Shown here one piece after another: positions 1-12,122 of a DNA stretch of 40,565 nt. A model generated the notes under the pieces. It saw only the letters and a program-made list of their open reading frames with translations. It had not been told where the DNA came from and ran no database searches. The DNA is taken from contig WELB01000048.1 of the NCBI GenBank assembly GCA_009602725.1, positions 467,305-507,869 of the forward strand, in the 5' to 3' direction. How positions within the stretch are numbered: the first letter of the stretch is position 1; each line of letters starts with the position of its first letter. Position numbers and translations under genes: made by a program. This DNA is from Spirogloea muscicola. Lineage: Eukaryota > Streptophyta > Zygnematophyceae > Spirogloeales > Spirogloeaceae.

Positions 1-113
1 CTTTGCACCGCCGCGCTGGTCGCGCCCTTGCAGCAGCCTCTGGCTTGCGCAGCGGGGTTGCTCTTCCTCCCCTCAGCTCATCTGACTTCCTACTGCTGAC
101 ACGGGGGTATTGA
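1..113 (+). mobile_element. 3' tail of a LINE-like retroelement ORF (copy A, truncated by window edge)
   Basis: An open frame from the window edge reads an Ala-rich GRALAAASG block and ends in SSDFLLLTRGY followed by TGA at 111-113. The same signature (GRAL, then 10-20 residues, then SDLxLLTRGY-stop) recurs at about ten other places in this window on both strands. It resembles the C-terminal region behind the reverse transcriptase in non-LTR retroelements; that assignment is inference, since no reverse transcriptase domain is visible here. Confidence 0.55.
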
Positions 114-474
114 GGGCGCCCTGTCTGCCTAGCCTTTGGCTCCGTCATGAACACCTGTATGCATCTGGCTGGCATTTCACAGCCGATTCTTTCATATCAG
201 CAGCCGCTTTCACTGGAAGAGTCTACCCCTTGGCCTCTCCATCTCACATGCTACGCACTATCTCGTCCATAGCCGCTCTCCCCACTAAGGCCCGAGTTCC
301 TGCATGTCATGCCCCCAACTCCGTGCCATTGCTGAGCCCTTGAGCCCCGAGTGCGTCTGAACATCCGTGGGCGCCCACATGAAGAGCCCCCACCTTCGAC
401 ATCGAGTCCGCGGCGGCGGCGGCAAAGCCAGACACTAGACTCCCGGTCGCGACGGTACGCCGGGGGCCGATGCG

Positions 475-1648
475 ATGCCGGCCGGGAGCGCGGGCCAGGG
501 CCTGTGGCTCGCCTCGTGGGCGCGCTACCTCGTGGGCGCCCGCCTCGCGCCGTTCGTCCCGACCCCGCACCACGTCGCCGCCGCCATGCTCGCGCTCGCC
601 GCCGTCGGCCCAGGCGACGCCGTCCTCGACCTCGGCTGCGGCGACGGCCGCCTCCTCATCGCCGGTGCGTGCCGCCCATATGGCCGCACAGCTGTGCCGC
701 AGCAATGGCCTTCGCCTGAGAGCTTCGTGGGTCAGTGGCCCATCGCTGAACGCCTGCGGCCGCGGCGGTGGCGGCAGCTGCGAAGCTGCACGGCGCGCGG
801 GGCCACGGCGTGGAGCTCGACCCAAAGCTCCTGGCGGCAGCCCAGAAGTCCATCTCGCAGCAGGGCCTGGGCGCCGCCGTCACGCTCTCGCTCCAGGACG
901 CTGAGCGCGCCGACCTCTCCGCAGCCTCCGTCGGTGAGAGCCCTCCGCCATCGCTGTAGCTGACTGGTGGCCACTAGATATTAGAGTTTTGGTTTGGGGT
1001 TTAGGGGTTAGTCTTTGTCGTCTGATAGCTGGCAGTAGGGTGTGCCTGGGGGCAGTGACGCTGTACCTGAGCGAGCGCGGTAACCGGCGGCTCCTCCCCC
1101 GCTTGCGCCAGCAGGTCTCGCACCCCTTGACTCCAGCTCACTGGAAGCTCTGTAACCTGGACTCGCAGCCCAGCTGCACCCCACACCCGGCCGGCAGACC
1201 TCCTGCTGAACCCTGACCCTGAATTCCTAAACCCTACACCCTAAGCCCTACACCTAAACCCTTAACCCAATGCAAAGCTATGCCTGCGCATGCCCACCTT
1301 TCCATGGGAAGCAGCAGCATTGAGTGCCGGCTAGACTGAGTCGTGGAATCTGGACGTAGTCCACCTGGCTTGACGAACTTTTGGTGAAGCGAGGCCTGTG
1401 GCCCGCGTTTCTTGGCCAACTACGTATCTAAGTGGCGCTGCCAGCAACCCTGCCGACCCTGCGCCCCTCTCTCACTGCAGCTCTTGAATCTCACTGCAAT
1501 GACCATGTCGCAGCTGCGCCCTGAGGCGAGGGTGGTGTCCTTCTGCTGGAGCTTTGGCAACGACGTCATGCCCTCAGCCGTGCGGCGAGTTGACGGTATC
1601 CCTCTCTTTTTGTACACCGCCGAGGCCCTGCGAGCGCCTTCGTTGTGA
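475..1648 (+). CDS. FAM173/ATPSCKMT-like SAM-dependent methyltransferase, 4 exons, 179 aa
   Basis: Exons 475-664, 778-933, 1056-1114 and 1514-1648 join through GT-AG introns into 180 codons ending in TGA. The N-terminus has WLASWARYLVGARLAPFVPTP; the FVPTP stretch before the SAM fold is typical of the FAM173 family. Motif I is LDLGCGDGR (residues 51-59). It is followed by GHGVELDPKLL (acidic ribose-binding position), then VVTLYLSERGNRRLLPRL, then RVVSFCWSF near the C-terminus, in the order seen in ATPSCKMT-type protein lysine methyltransferases. The substrate is unknown; animal relatives methylate mitochondrial ATP synthase subunit c or the ADP/ATP carrier. The protein is short for the family and the N-terminal membrane segment is weak. 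Telomere-like motifs lie in introns 2 and 3. The gene converges tail to tail with phytochrome 1. Exon 2 acceptor choice is the least certain boundary. Confidence 0.75.
986..1268. repeat. Inverted telomere-like repeat tracts flanking methyltransferase exon 3
   Basis: At 986-1011 the + strand carries degenerate GGTTTGGGG / TTTAGGGG units. At 1208-1268 it carries the complementary type, degenerate CCTAAACCCTA / CCCTAAG / CCTAAACCC units. These match the plant telomere motif TTTAGGG loosely, in opposite orientations, one in intron 2 and one in intron 3 of the methyltransferase gene. Confidence 0.6.
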
Positions 1649-2626
1649 AGACCGGTGTCACAGTGGTCATACGACGCGGGCGACCCTGAGATAGCAAGCC
1701 TGAGTATTCACGAGAGTTCTACAATGGGGCGAGCTCAGCGCAGGTAAGCACACAATTACTTACCGGCCTACATTCCCCTCTGCGAATTGCCGAGATTTTG
1801 CTTGCCGGCTGCCTCCAACCTGCCGGAGATGCACTGCTTGCAGTGGATATTACAAGAGTGACATGACACTGACTACGTGGAGACTCAGCGATCGCCAATT
1901 CCAGGTGCAACTAACAACCTGCATAGCAAATGCACAACTCACATTGTGCAAGGCTGTGGTTGCTCGTAGTGAGACTATCTCAAGCTGTGCTGTCGTGGAC
2001 TCCTGTGCGGGAGACTTAACTGAAGTACTTCGCCCATCTACTTGCCCATCAAGCCGCCCGCCCGCGCCTGGGCGGGCCACTTGCCTGTCAAGCGGCTAGC
2101 GGCCTCGTAGCTTGGCTGCTTAGAAACTGCGCAATCCTAACCATATTAATTACTGCTCCGTGCTGTTAACAGCGCCAAAAGACAACTGGTGGTGTGCAAC
2201 TTTAGCAAGACCAGCGAGGCCTGCTGACCACCTAGCCTACTTCAAATGCAGTGACTTTGAGCTGTAAAGAGCTGTGTGGACTTGAATGACTGGGTCTCTG
2301 GGAGCTGGTGTTGCACCTGGCACGTGGCCCCCTTCACCTGCTCCAAGTCATGAGATTGAGAGAGAGGAACCAGAGCAAGCACTGGTTTTGTGATTGCTTT
2401 CTGCTGCTGAAGCACTTCAGGACATATACACATCTGCATGCTCTAAGAGTGGAGCACCGCATACGACCGAGTGCCACATTCAGCTCGCAATTGTAGCAGG
2501 GATAATTAGCACCAGTCTGCACTAACGCTGTGATCCCACGGGAGACGAAGCTCCAGGCTGTCAATAAGAGGAAACACAACCCACGACTGCAGGTCACCTA
2601 AGTCCTATGGGGCTCAGGGACCCTGC
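1649..2626. other. Convergent intergenic region, no gene seen
   Basis: This stretch holds the 3' flanks of the methyltransferase (+) and phytochrome 1 (-). I see no coding exon. A short GC hairpin with 8-bp arms lies at 2056-2077 (GCCCGCCC and GGGCGGGC), embedded between two similar CTTGCC-N2-TCAAGC blocks. No clear AATAAA or TGTAA signal is visible for either gene. Confidence 0.5.
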
Positions 2627-5600
2627 TTAGTCAACAGGCGGGCTTGGTAAGGAGGGAGGTGTGAAGGCATGCGTGGCAGCAATGAGTGCGCTCCTCGTTG
2701 CAGCACGAAGCGTCTCGCCGAGCGTGCTGAGGCGCGGCGCAGAGCCCCACTGCGTGAGCGACCCCAGCAGCCGGTTGCCGTTGTGGGGGTCGAGGAGGTG
2801 TATTTGCAGGAGCACGGCGGCCTCCTTGGCCTCCACGACCTCACGTACCACTTGCACGGCCACCCTCCCGCCGTAGAGTGCCTCCAGGTGCCGCAGTGCG
2901 TCGTGCGCGGCAACGTCCGCCACCGAGGCCGCCTCCGCTAGCCTCAAGTCGCTCGCCTGCGGAGCCTCTCCTTGCTGAGCCGCTTGCGGCTGCTCCCAGT
3001 GTCTGTCTTGGGGACTGACTGCCGGAGTGTATGAAGTACCTGCCTCCTGCTCGCTCTCCACCCCACCGGCGCGTTCGATCACCGCAGTCACTGGCGGCAA
3101 CCTGGCTTCAGGAGCTGCGGACGAGCCGACTGCTGCCTCCTCGCTCACCTCCGCCAGCTCCCGAGCATGCAGCATCGTGGGGCCCATCACCGGCGCCGCG
3201 CGAAGCTCCTCCTTGGAGCTCCACTCACCCACATTCGTGTATATCACGCCGCGCTTGCTGCTCTCCAGCTCCGCAGCGTCCTTACTGAGGAGTGCTGTCG
3301 AGAGCGTGCTCGTCGACTTGGGCGCCAGTTGCAGGGGGAGCTCCAGGTCGAGCGAGAAGCACGAGCCGACACCCAGTCGAGACTCGCAGGTCACCTTGCC
3401 ACCCATCAGGCAGGCGAGCTTGTGACAGACCACGAGCCCCAAACCGCTCATGCCAAACGACCTCCTGCATGCAACAGGCAATGGAATTGATCAACAAGCC
3501 ATGCAAGAAGGAAATTTCACTTGCCTTGCGTGCTTTCGGAACAGCAACAGAGACTCCAACGATCATCACACTGATCGTGCTGCCATCGCACCTCCTCCAT
3601 GAGTGCAGTTGGCTTCCTTAACATGGCACGTACCGATTGTTTGGATGATCCACTGGTGGCTGTTCTGGCACCTGGAAAATGTTCTCCTGCTGTTCAGCTG
3701 ACATTCCCTTGCCAGAGTCTGAGACTTTGATGAGGAATCTGAAGCTGCCTGGCTTCTGTGGCTCAGCTGCCTGGAGCTTGATCTCCACCCACCCGTGAGT
3801 CGTATAATCCACTGCGTTCCTCGCAAAATTGGCAATGATCTGCTGCACGCGGAGGCCATCTCCTGTGACGCAGACGTTGGCGCACGCTGGGTCCATGACG
3901 CAGTAGAGCTGAAGTCCCTTCGCAAAGGCGGCAAAGGCCTCCTGTGAAGATGAGAAAGGTGGATTGTCAGCAACCATTGCGGTAAGCTACCTCATAGGCA
4001 AGGATACAGTTAACTCAACCACTTCCACAGTACAACAACAATAAGAAGCTAAGCTTAATCAGATGCCACTGACCTGCGCGAGGACCGCCTCCAGGACTTC
4101 CTCTAGAAGAAACTCGAGCTCGTCAAACTCCAACTTTCCTTCCTCGATCTTGCTCAAATCTAGCACGTCGTCTACCACTTGCCGAAGGTACTTTCTGGTG
4201 AGTCAGAGGAGCAATGGGTCAAGGAGATGGCTAGTAAGGCAGCGTCCAAGATGCACATATATTTACTCACGAGAGCTGCAAGCAAGTGAGAGTGAAAGCC
4301 TTCTTCTGTAGTTTTCTGCGTACCCGCAAGTAGCAGTCGTAAGAACAAGATCTCGCTGCTCAGAAGTCATATTGGTGTCTTCCATGAAGCTGATGCTGCT
4401 CAATATGCCATTGAGAGGGTTGCGTATCTGTATAGACAGGAAGCTGTTGACATGAGATTTGCTGCCCATCTTAAGTACTCCTGGAATCTGGAAATAACAG
4501 CATGCATATTGAGAAGTAGCTACTATGCAGGTGACCTGATTTTGCAACTGAACTGATGGGCACGGCATTGAATACATTTCTATGCACCTTGACAGGCTTC
4601 TGTATAATAGAACACCAAATGAAGCTATGAGATATGAACGGTGTATAGGGTAGACAAGTTGCAGTGTCGTACTTCATGACAGAGGCAGGCTAGCTGCATC
4701 GTCTTTGCCTGTGATGCAGCCTCAGCAACTATTCTAACTGCAGACGCATTCTCGGCTGCCCTTCTCTCCAACATGTCTTGCATGAAACACGTAGCTCCCA
4801 CAGGCTCCCCATTCTCCCCTTTCCTGTTGCAAGCAATGAGAAAAGTATAAAATCACAGAAGTCACTAGTATGACGTGACCTTTGCTGATGGTGAGAGTGT
4901 GAAGTACATAAGTACCATCTGATGCCTGTCTACAATGTAATGTGCCGTTATGCACCCACATGATACAGTGTATGACACTTCATGCACACCTCAACCGTCC
5001 TGCTGACAATGTCCAACCAATCAGCACAAAGCCGTCAAAACCTAGGGTCTCAGGTACCTGCTAATGATGTGCATCAGTGTGTCCATCTGCTTCCCGTCCC
5101 GAGTTTGAAAATGAAACTCATGGTTGCGAGAATCCTGACCATGCAGAGCCTGGCATAGACCAATTTCGAAGCTCACAAGCGAGTCCTGCCAGAAGGTGAA
5201 TAACATTTTCATCAGTATGCTGATACTAATAAGCCTAGTTACTGGGTTGGGCCTCTGCATCTGTAGCAAGTGGATGGCCTGAACCACCTGCATTGTCACA
5301 CTCTGTGCACCTGATTGTGTCCTCTGCCTGTCTAACAAGCCTAAAGTCATCAGAATCCCGGAGGAAATTGACCAAACTGTGGATCATGCTTGAGACTTAC
5401 TGGTTCTGGCACCATGATCATGGGTGAGCTGCTAAGAACTTCCCCCACTAAACGTTTGCCCAGGACTTCATCCCGCCTCATGCCACTCAACTTCTCCATG
5501 CTCGCATTCCACTCACAAACGCGCCAGGTCTCGTCAATTGCAAACACTAGCATGTCAGCCTGGTCCAACAGCGAGCTCGTTTCCTCCAGCCCCACAGCAA

Positions 5601-8600
5601 CCTGTTTACGCACCAAGTACCAATTCCAAGTCAAGTCCATAAGATAAAATGATCAACAGCTAGGGAAAGACCCAGAATACTGGCAGGAATACTAGTACAT
5701 GGAATACTGATGCAAGCTGGGTAGGTACAAAAGGACTAACATTGCCAGCCAGGAGCTTGATGGTACTTATATCCTGGCCCACCATACGAACACCAAGCAG
5801 GTTACCGTGAACATCATGGTGACTATAGAAGGTACTCAGAAGGTGCAGCTTCCGGTCAAGTGGTCCGTTTTCCTTGGTGCAAGCCCACAGGCACAGATCG
5901 ACTGGCTCCACTTCGACTCCTTCAATCACCTTGTTCAAGGCTATCTTGAAGTCATCTCTTGACTCTTCACAGAGTACCGCTTCGAGAAACTTATGTCCTA
6001 CTACACTCTCCTGCACACACAAGTAAAAGTAGAAGGAATTGATTTGGCAGGTATGTGCAGGCAATGATCGAGCTTTAAATTGGGGTCGCATACAACACAA
6101 CTGTAACAGTTCAGTGCTTGTACTGCAATTTACCCACCACTTGCGCGTAACGGCACATATATCACGAGCTTTGTACCTTGCTGCGCTTGGTCAACTCTGA
6201 CGCCTTCATGTTCCATTCCAAGACTTCCCCAGCTCCTGAAAGGCCAATGATGGGAGTCTTTGCAGTCTCCATTTCAGTCTGGAGGTTGCGAGCCACATCC
6301 AACAGCTGCTTCTGAACCTTCAAACGCTCCTGATTCAATCTTGTCTGCAAACGACGTCATCAAGTAAACATATCAAGTGTGCCTTCATATATATGCTCCT
6401 ATAATACTCTGACTTGCTCCATAGCTGGGGCTATTGTTCAGGTGCTTCCTGCTGTGTCTCTGCTGGAAGGCTGCAATAATGGACAAGTGGAGCAACAAAT
6501 ACTGATTTGAATATAACAGGAGTGCTATAATATACTGGATCATGGCTAAGAACACTAAGGAGCTCTTGTTATAAATTTAACTTATACCTAATAACAACTT
6601 AATACTGGCCAGTCACACTTGCTAGACATTCTATTACTACACACCTGAATCTTCAATCGGAGGTCATTCACAGCAGGATCAGGAAGAGAGTCCCGTACAA
6701 TCAGCTTGAGACCTTGCATTGCATCAACCTGCACATGACATAAAGGTTACAATCTTGTCTTAGTCATAGCACCTCACTACTGGAATGACCACTGGGATGA
6801 CCACTTCCTGCATGGTGCTCAATAAATGGCTGACCTCACTGTCCTCCCATGGAGAGCTCTGCTGGCCTGCAACCTCCAGGAATGCATCAAAAGACAGACG
6901 GGGGTGCATATTTGCCCCTTCCTTGACTTTGTGAGAAGCCTTGTCTCCAGCCCACTTGATTGTTTTGGTGATGCCTGAACGAAGTGGAGATGCTGCCTGT
7001 AAGCACCAACTCATAGCATGTCCATGTGCTGCAAACCCTTATGCTCATAAAGGCATGACATTCAAGGACAATATTGTGATGATTGCTTCGTGCAGTCTAA
7101 TCTGCATAAGGTGCATACAAGCTTACCAGTGCGGAACCACATGAGAAAGCCCCCTTGTTCTGAGATTGGAGTGGCAGCAAGTCCACAGACAGCAGGAGCT
7201 ATCTCTAAGGCACGTGGGTAACCAGCTACTTCAAGGCTGCTGCTCACAAAGACGCTGTCCTCTGGCGCCTTCATATCTGTCATCCACTTGGCCAGATCCA
7301 GGATCTGCAATGCCACACTTTGCTTATGATATGAGAATATGGTATGCACATAACAACAAACACATCATCATAGTGAAGTCACTCTGGGGAAATAGCACTG
7401 ACCCTGACAGCCAAGCAGGAAGTCTTTGAAACGACAGATGCCAACCTGTTCTTCACTTGGAGCAGAGCCAAGAGGGTAGACCTTGCCAGCATGGATGAGA
7501 GCTGCTCCATCAGCTGGGACCTGACGACAGAAGGTCAATTGATGCAAGCTTTAACAAACCCGTCGGCAAAGCATGGTGCAACAAAAGTCAAATCAAGTGA
7601 CCTTCTTGTCAATGAATGGGAGTACATATGTCACCATGACATTATCAACTACTCACCAAATCCAGAATATTGGGCTTTTGCTTGATAAGACCAAGCGGAG
7701 CATCTCTAGTAAGCATCCCACAAAGAACTGCCTGCGTCTGAGTGATTCGCTTATCTTTCACATCCTCGGCCGACTCAATTTCCGTCGTTAGCTTCAAAGC
7801 AAATGCCTGCACGCAATTATGATGAAGGGCCTCAACATCAGTGCAGAGAAACAAAGATCCAATCTCAATTGGTAAAGTCCTTCAGCACCATGTTGGTGAT
7901 TGACTACCTAGACTCAACTGCTGCACACGGAGCAGCTAGATGATGCAAGCTTGCAATGGTGAGAGGCCTGCTCATCACATTCCCCTGCTTCTAAAAGAAG
8001 AAGGCATCATAGCACGATATATTGCAAACAAGGTGGTCTCTCAGCATGTAGACATGCATACCTGAATAATGAAGTCACAGGCATACCGCTGAGGGTATGG
8101 CAAAACACGCTTGCCAGAGTGGTGGTGGCAGACAACAAGGCCCCACAGCTTCAGCGACCGCGCCTGAGCAACATTGACGACCACTGCCATAACCAGCGAG
8201 GCTTGGCAACCCATGTTCTTCGAGTACTCCTTGTGGCAGCCAGCAACTCCTAAGCTCGCCATCCAGAGGTCAGCGTAGCACGCCAAATTGAATGAAGTTA
8301 AGCTTGATATATGAGTAATCCAGTTCAGTTTTGCTGTTGCCTGCAAATGCCCTTGTTGTACTCTCGCTGTGTAGCTCGTAACGACAGCTAGCGGCATGCA
8401 GAAAACAGAGTATGCCAGCCAAGACTTGAGAGTACATCGTTGCAACCTCGCATAGTAGATCGTGATAAGATGATGGGCTTCTCCAAGGAAGGGTCTTGTA
8501 TGATGTCAACATTGACGCCGTCCATGTCTGAGATGAGCCGTAAGCGCACTTGTACAAACATCTCCCTTGCTGCCTACAGAAGCATCCAAACAGACTTTGC

Positions 8601-11600
8601 TTAAAGTCACATTGCAGCAAGACAAGGGCACCCATACAGCTGCAAGAAGCAAATTGAAGCTGTACCCACATATATGCACACTGCAAAATCAGCAACTTAC
8701 AGCAACTGTGCAGCATCTGCAAACCACTCATAGCCACATCAAGTGATTGAGGCCTTACCTGGGGCACATCATTTGCAGGGTAATGAAGACCAAGCAGAGT
8801 AGGTAACCAGTCTTCCTTAGCATCGGCAATGACCTACGGGACATATTTTGTACATCAAGGAGGTAAGGATTCGTACACACACACGCGACAAAAGGCATAG
8901 CTTCGGCTTGTAAACTGGCAAAATAGCATTGTGCAGCGCGTCAGAGACAACACAATGAGCGCAACCATCTCAAAGTTCAACTTGTTGTACACATTACAGG
9001 CAGGGGAGAATATTCAGAAGGGCAATGGCACCTCTCCGTGCTGATCCTCGTGGAACTTGTACACCATGACTCTATCATAACCAGAGAGGGCCTTTATTTC
9101 CTGGTTCACAATGTACAATTGTCAAAAGCATAAGGCGCTTACAACGGCAGACATATGTTGGGATGAATTACAGCAGCTGTGGGAGTATCGCTATAGAGGC
9201 TACTCAGCAATGCTGGACACCTTGCAACTTTTTGTAAACGGAAACCTTCACATCCTCAAGGCTTAAGGCTCCAAGGCTGCAAGGCTGCAAGTCTTCAAAT
9301 TCAAGGCTTTAAGGCGTCAAGGCTACAAAGCTTCAGGCTTCAAGGCTTCAAGGCTTCAAGGCTTCAAGGCTTCAAGGCTTCAAGGCTTCAAGGCTTCAAG
9401 GCTTCAAGGCTTCAAGGCCCCAAGGCTCCAAGGCTCCAAGGCTCCAAGGCTCCAAGGCTTCAAGGCTACAAGGCTTCAAGGCTTCAAGGCTTCAAGGCTA
9501 CAAGGCTTAGGGCTTAGGGCTTCAAAGGTCAAAGCCTTTCAGGCTTTTCTGCAATACTTGGTCACCGACAAAGGCTGTAATGAGCACCTTAGCAACCATT
9601 TCAGCCAAGTCGCTAATTTCAGCAGAAGACATAGCCTGCAATTTTGCAATGCTGGCACTCGCCCTGTCGTGTTTCTCCAGAGCTCTTTCCTCCATCTCAT
9701 TTGCCTCTGTCACAGCTCAAAACAAATTAGCAGCGTAAGCGACTCCCATTGCTTGTCTGACATGTACCTCAAACTTTGTCTGACTCTGCCTGCACTGTCC
9801 ACCTTATGAGTATATCATCAATCTCATTCCTGCTACTTCATCAGGGATTGGTGTCCACATGAAGGAGAAAGACATGAAACTAGCAGAGGCAGTCAGCTGT
9901 AATTTCCATACCTTCTGCTGCAATTGGCTCAAGATCAATGACAACACCTTCTTGCAACCTATGCATTATAGCATAGATTGGCCGCCCTGAAGCATAAATG
10001 AGCAGCAACAACTAACCAAACAACATTTAGCAATCTTGAATGATTGGCACGTGGACACAATGCTTCGGACCGAAGGGGCATATAGGCTGTAGCTTTGCAA
10101 CGAGCATCTCAGACCTCTGCGTGAGCAGACATTCATATGTGATGCTACTCAGTTGTCCAAACCAAGGCTGTCAAGAGCTCACGTGCTTTTGCCGTCCTGA
10201 CGACCAATGGATTTGCTATACTGATATCATCATAAGTGAAAGCCGTCTCAAAGGCATCTGGTGACTGAAGACAAGCACTCATATGAAGCTCAGTACATAT
10301 TTATGTAATCTAAAGAACAAATGAGCAGCAGCAAGCATCTGCAAGCTTGCAGCTGCTAGCGGTGATGGGGTCAAGCCTGAGAAGGATACCCATGCGACGT
10401 AGTCCCTTTGCACCAATGATGCACAATATGGCAGCCATTTAGAAAGGGTACACACTCAATACTGCTGGCAAGAAGAGGCAGGATGCTTACATCACTGATC
10501 AGGAAGGATCGAGCGTCCCGGCCCAGCAGCGCCTGCACTGGCTGACCTTCAAACTCCTCATCCACATAGTGCCACACATTTTCAGCTGCAGCTAAGATCT
10601 GCATGGTTGCCAGTTGCAACAGCATTACAGCCCTAAGAGGCGTGTAATTGTTGTAGTGAATTTATGCAAGACTTAGAGGCCTTACGTCTACAGAATTTCA
10701 AGCCCTTCAGCAAATCCATCACTGTGCCACTGTCTGTGTGGAAAATCTATAAGAGCTGCAATGCATAAACAGGGACGCTGCTCAAATATTTGATGATCTT
10801 TTCAGAACCTACACTACCCTTCAGTCCTCTTACTCAGACATTCAATTCACGTCTACGGTGCCAGCTAGCAAGACATACTGGACGCCACATGTTATTGACG
10901 GCCTGTCTGTCACCTAGATATGCACTGGAGAGCAACAATCATGTGTGCTGAAGATTACCGCAACCCAATTGGGAGTGCCAACCTACTGTGCATCCCATTT
11001 CCAAGTCCAAGCCTGAACAAAGGCAGAGCTGTGACCTGAAACTGCTCGTTGACCATGAGCAGAGTGCCGTGAGGCTGGATGAAGCCAGGGCGCTGCATGT
11101 GCTGCAAATAGGCAGCCACGTCGACCTCCTTTGCAGCATCTGGTAAGTCGTCCATGTGCCTGCTCGCCTCCTGCGCGCGGTTTCTGACTGGCATCTGCCA
11201 CAGGGATTGGAGCAAAGGCCTCTCCTGCTCACGTCAGACTATGAACAAAGGTCATGCCCACAGGTCTACCAATGGCCACGTGCCTGGGACCATCTACCAC
11301 GTCTCAGAGCACTCACAAAACTCGGTCACCTCATTACAGACGACACAGTCTGTACACTGTGACAGGACCGTTTCCTAAGGCAGCACACGAGCTCTGACTA
11401 AAAGGACGACTGTGCTGCATGCCATAGGCACTTGCTGCCCTCTTTCTGTAAAACAATGTTACAATGCCGTAATGCTTGCTGCTAAGCAGCAAGCGTTATC
11501 CACCCTCCTCAGAAAACAGTCAGAGAAGAGCTTGATTGCATCAATTGCGCAAGCAAAGTGCCCGTCTAAGGTGGAGCCACAACCGAGTGCCCTTCAGGCC

Positions 11601-12082
11601 CTTCCTCACACAGCCCAGGTTTGCGCAAGTGGAGCACTGCCGCGTCCACATTGACGCTAAGCTCTCTTTGGCTGCTCAATTTCCACCGCCCAAAGAGCAG
11701 TAGCACCAGTAGCAGCAGTAGCTCCGACCACGGCCCGGGGATGAGTCGATCATCGATCAACCTCACGTTTGCCTTGGGGCAAGCAGTAGGTGTGTAATCG
11801 TCGACAGTCGGAAATGCAACCGTCGTCTACGAGAGGACGCGAGCGGAAGTGAACAGCCGAACGACCAGGAGAAGGCCAGCAAGCGAGAGCTCGGAAATAG
11901 GGGACAGGGAAGGGCTTAAGGCGCGCACCCGCCATGAGTGCTGCACGAGGCGCGACTGCTGCACCACCTGGCCCTTGTAGTCGAAGCTGCGGGGCGTGCC
12001 GGCGCGCGAGTGCGCCTCGTAGTCCGAGTCCAGGCGCGCGTCGGTCGCCGCCTGCGCCCCGGAGAAGTTCTTCTTGTACCGC

Positions 12083-12122
<40 letters not shown>

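Noticed and set aside
2627-3187. Receiver (REC) domain in the phytochrome 1 tail, as in prasinophyte phytochromes
   Set aside because: No conserved acidic pair, phospho-acceptor Asp or Lys in the receiver pattern can be seen.
9250-9525. CRISPR array
   Set aside because: Units are contiguous 8-mers with no spacers, inside an intron of a eukaryotic gene; it is a minisatellite.
10681-10740. Candidate extra phytochrome 1 exon reading [14 protein letters not shown]
   Set aside because: Its reading phase does not fit the preceding donor, and a better exon (10183-10264, [20 protein letters not shown]) matches the paralogue in length, phase and sequence.
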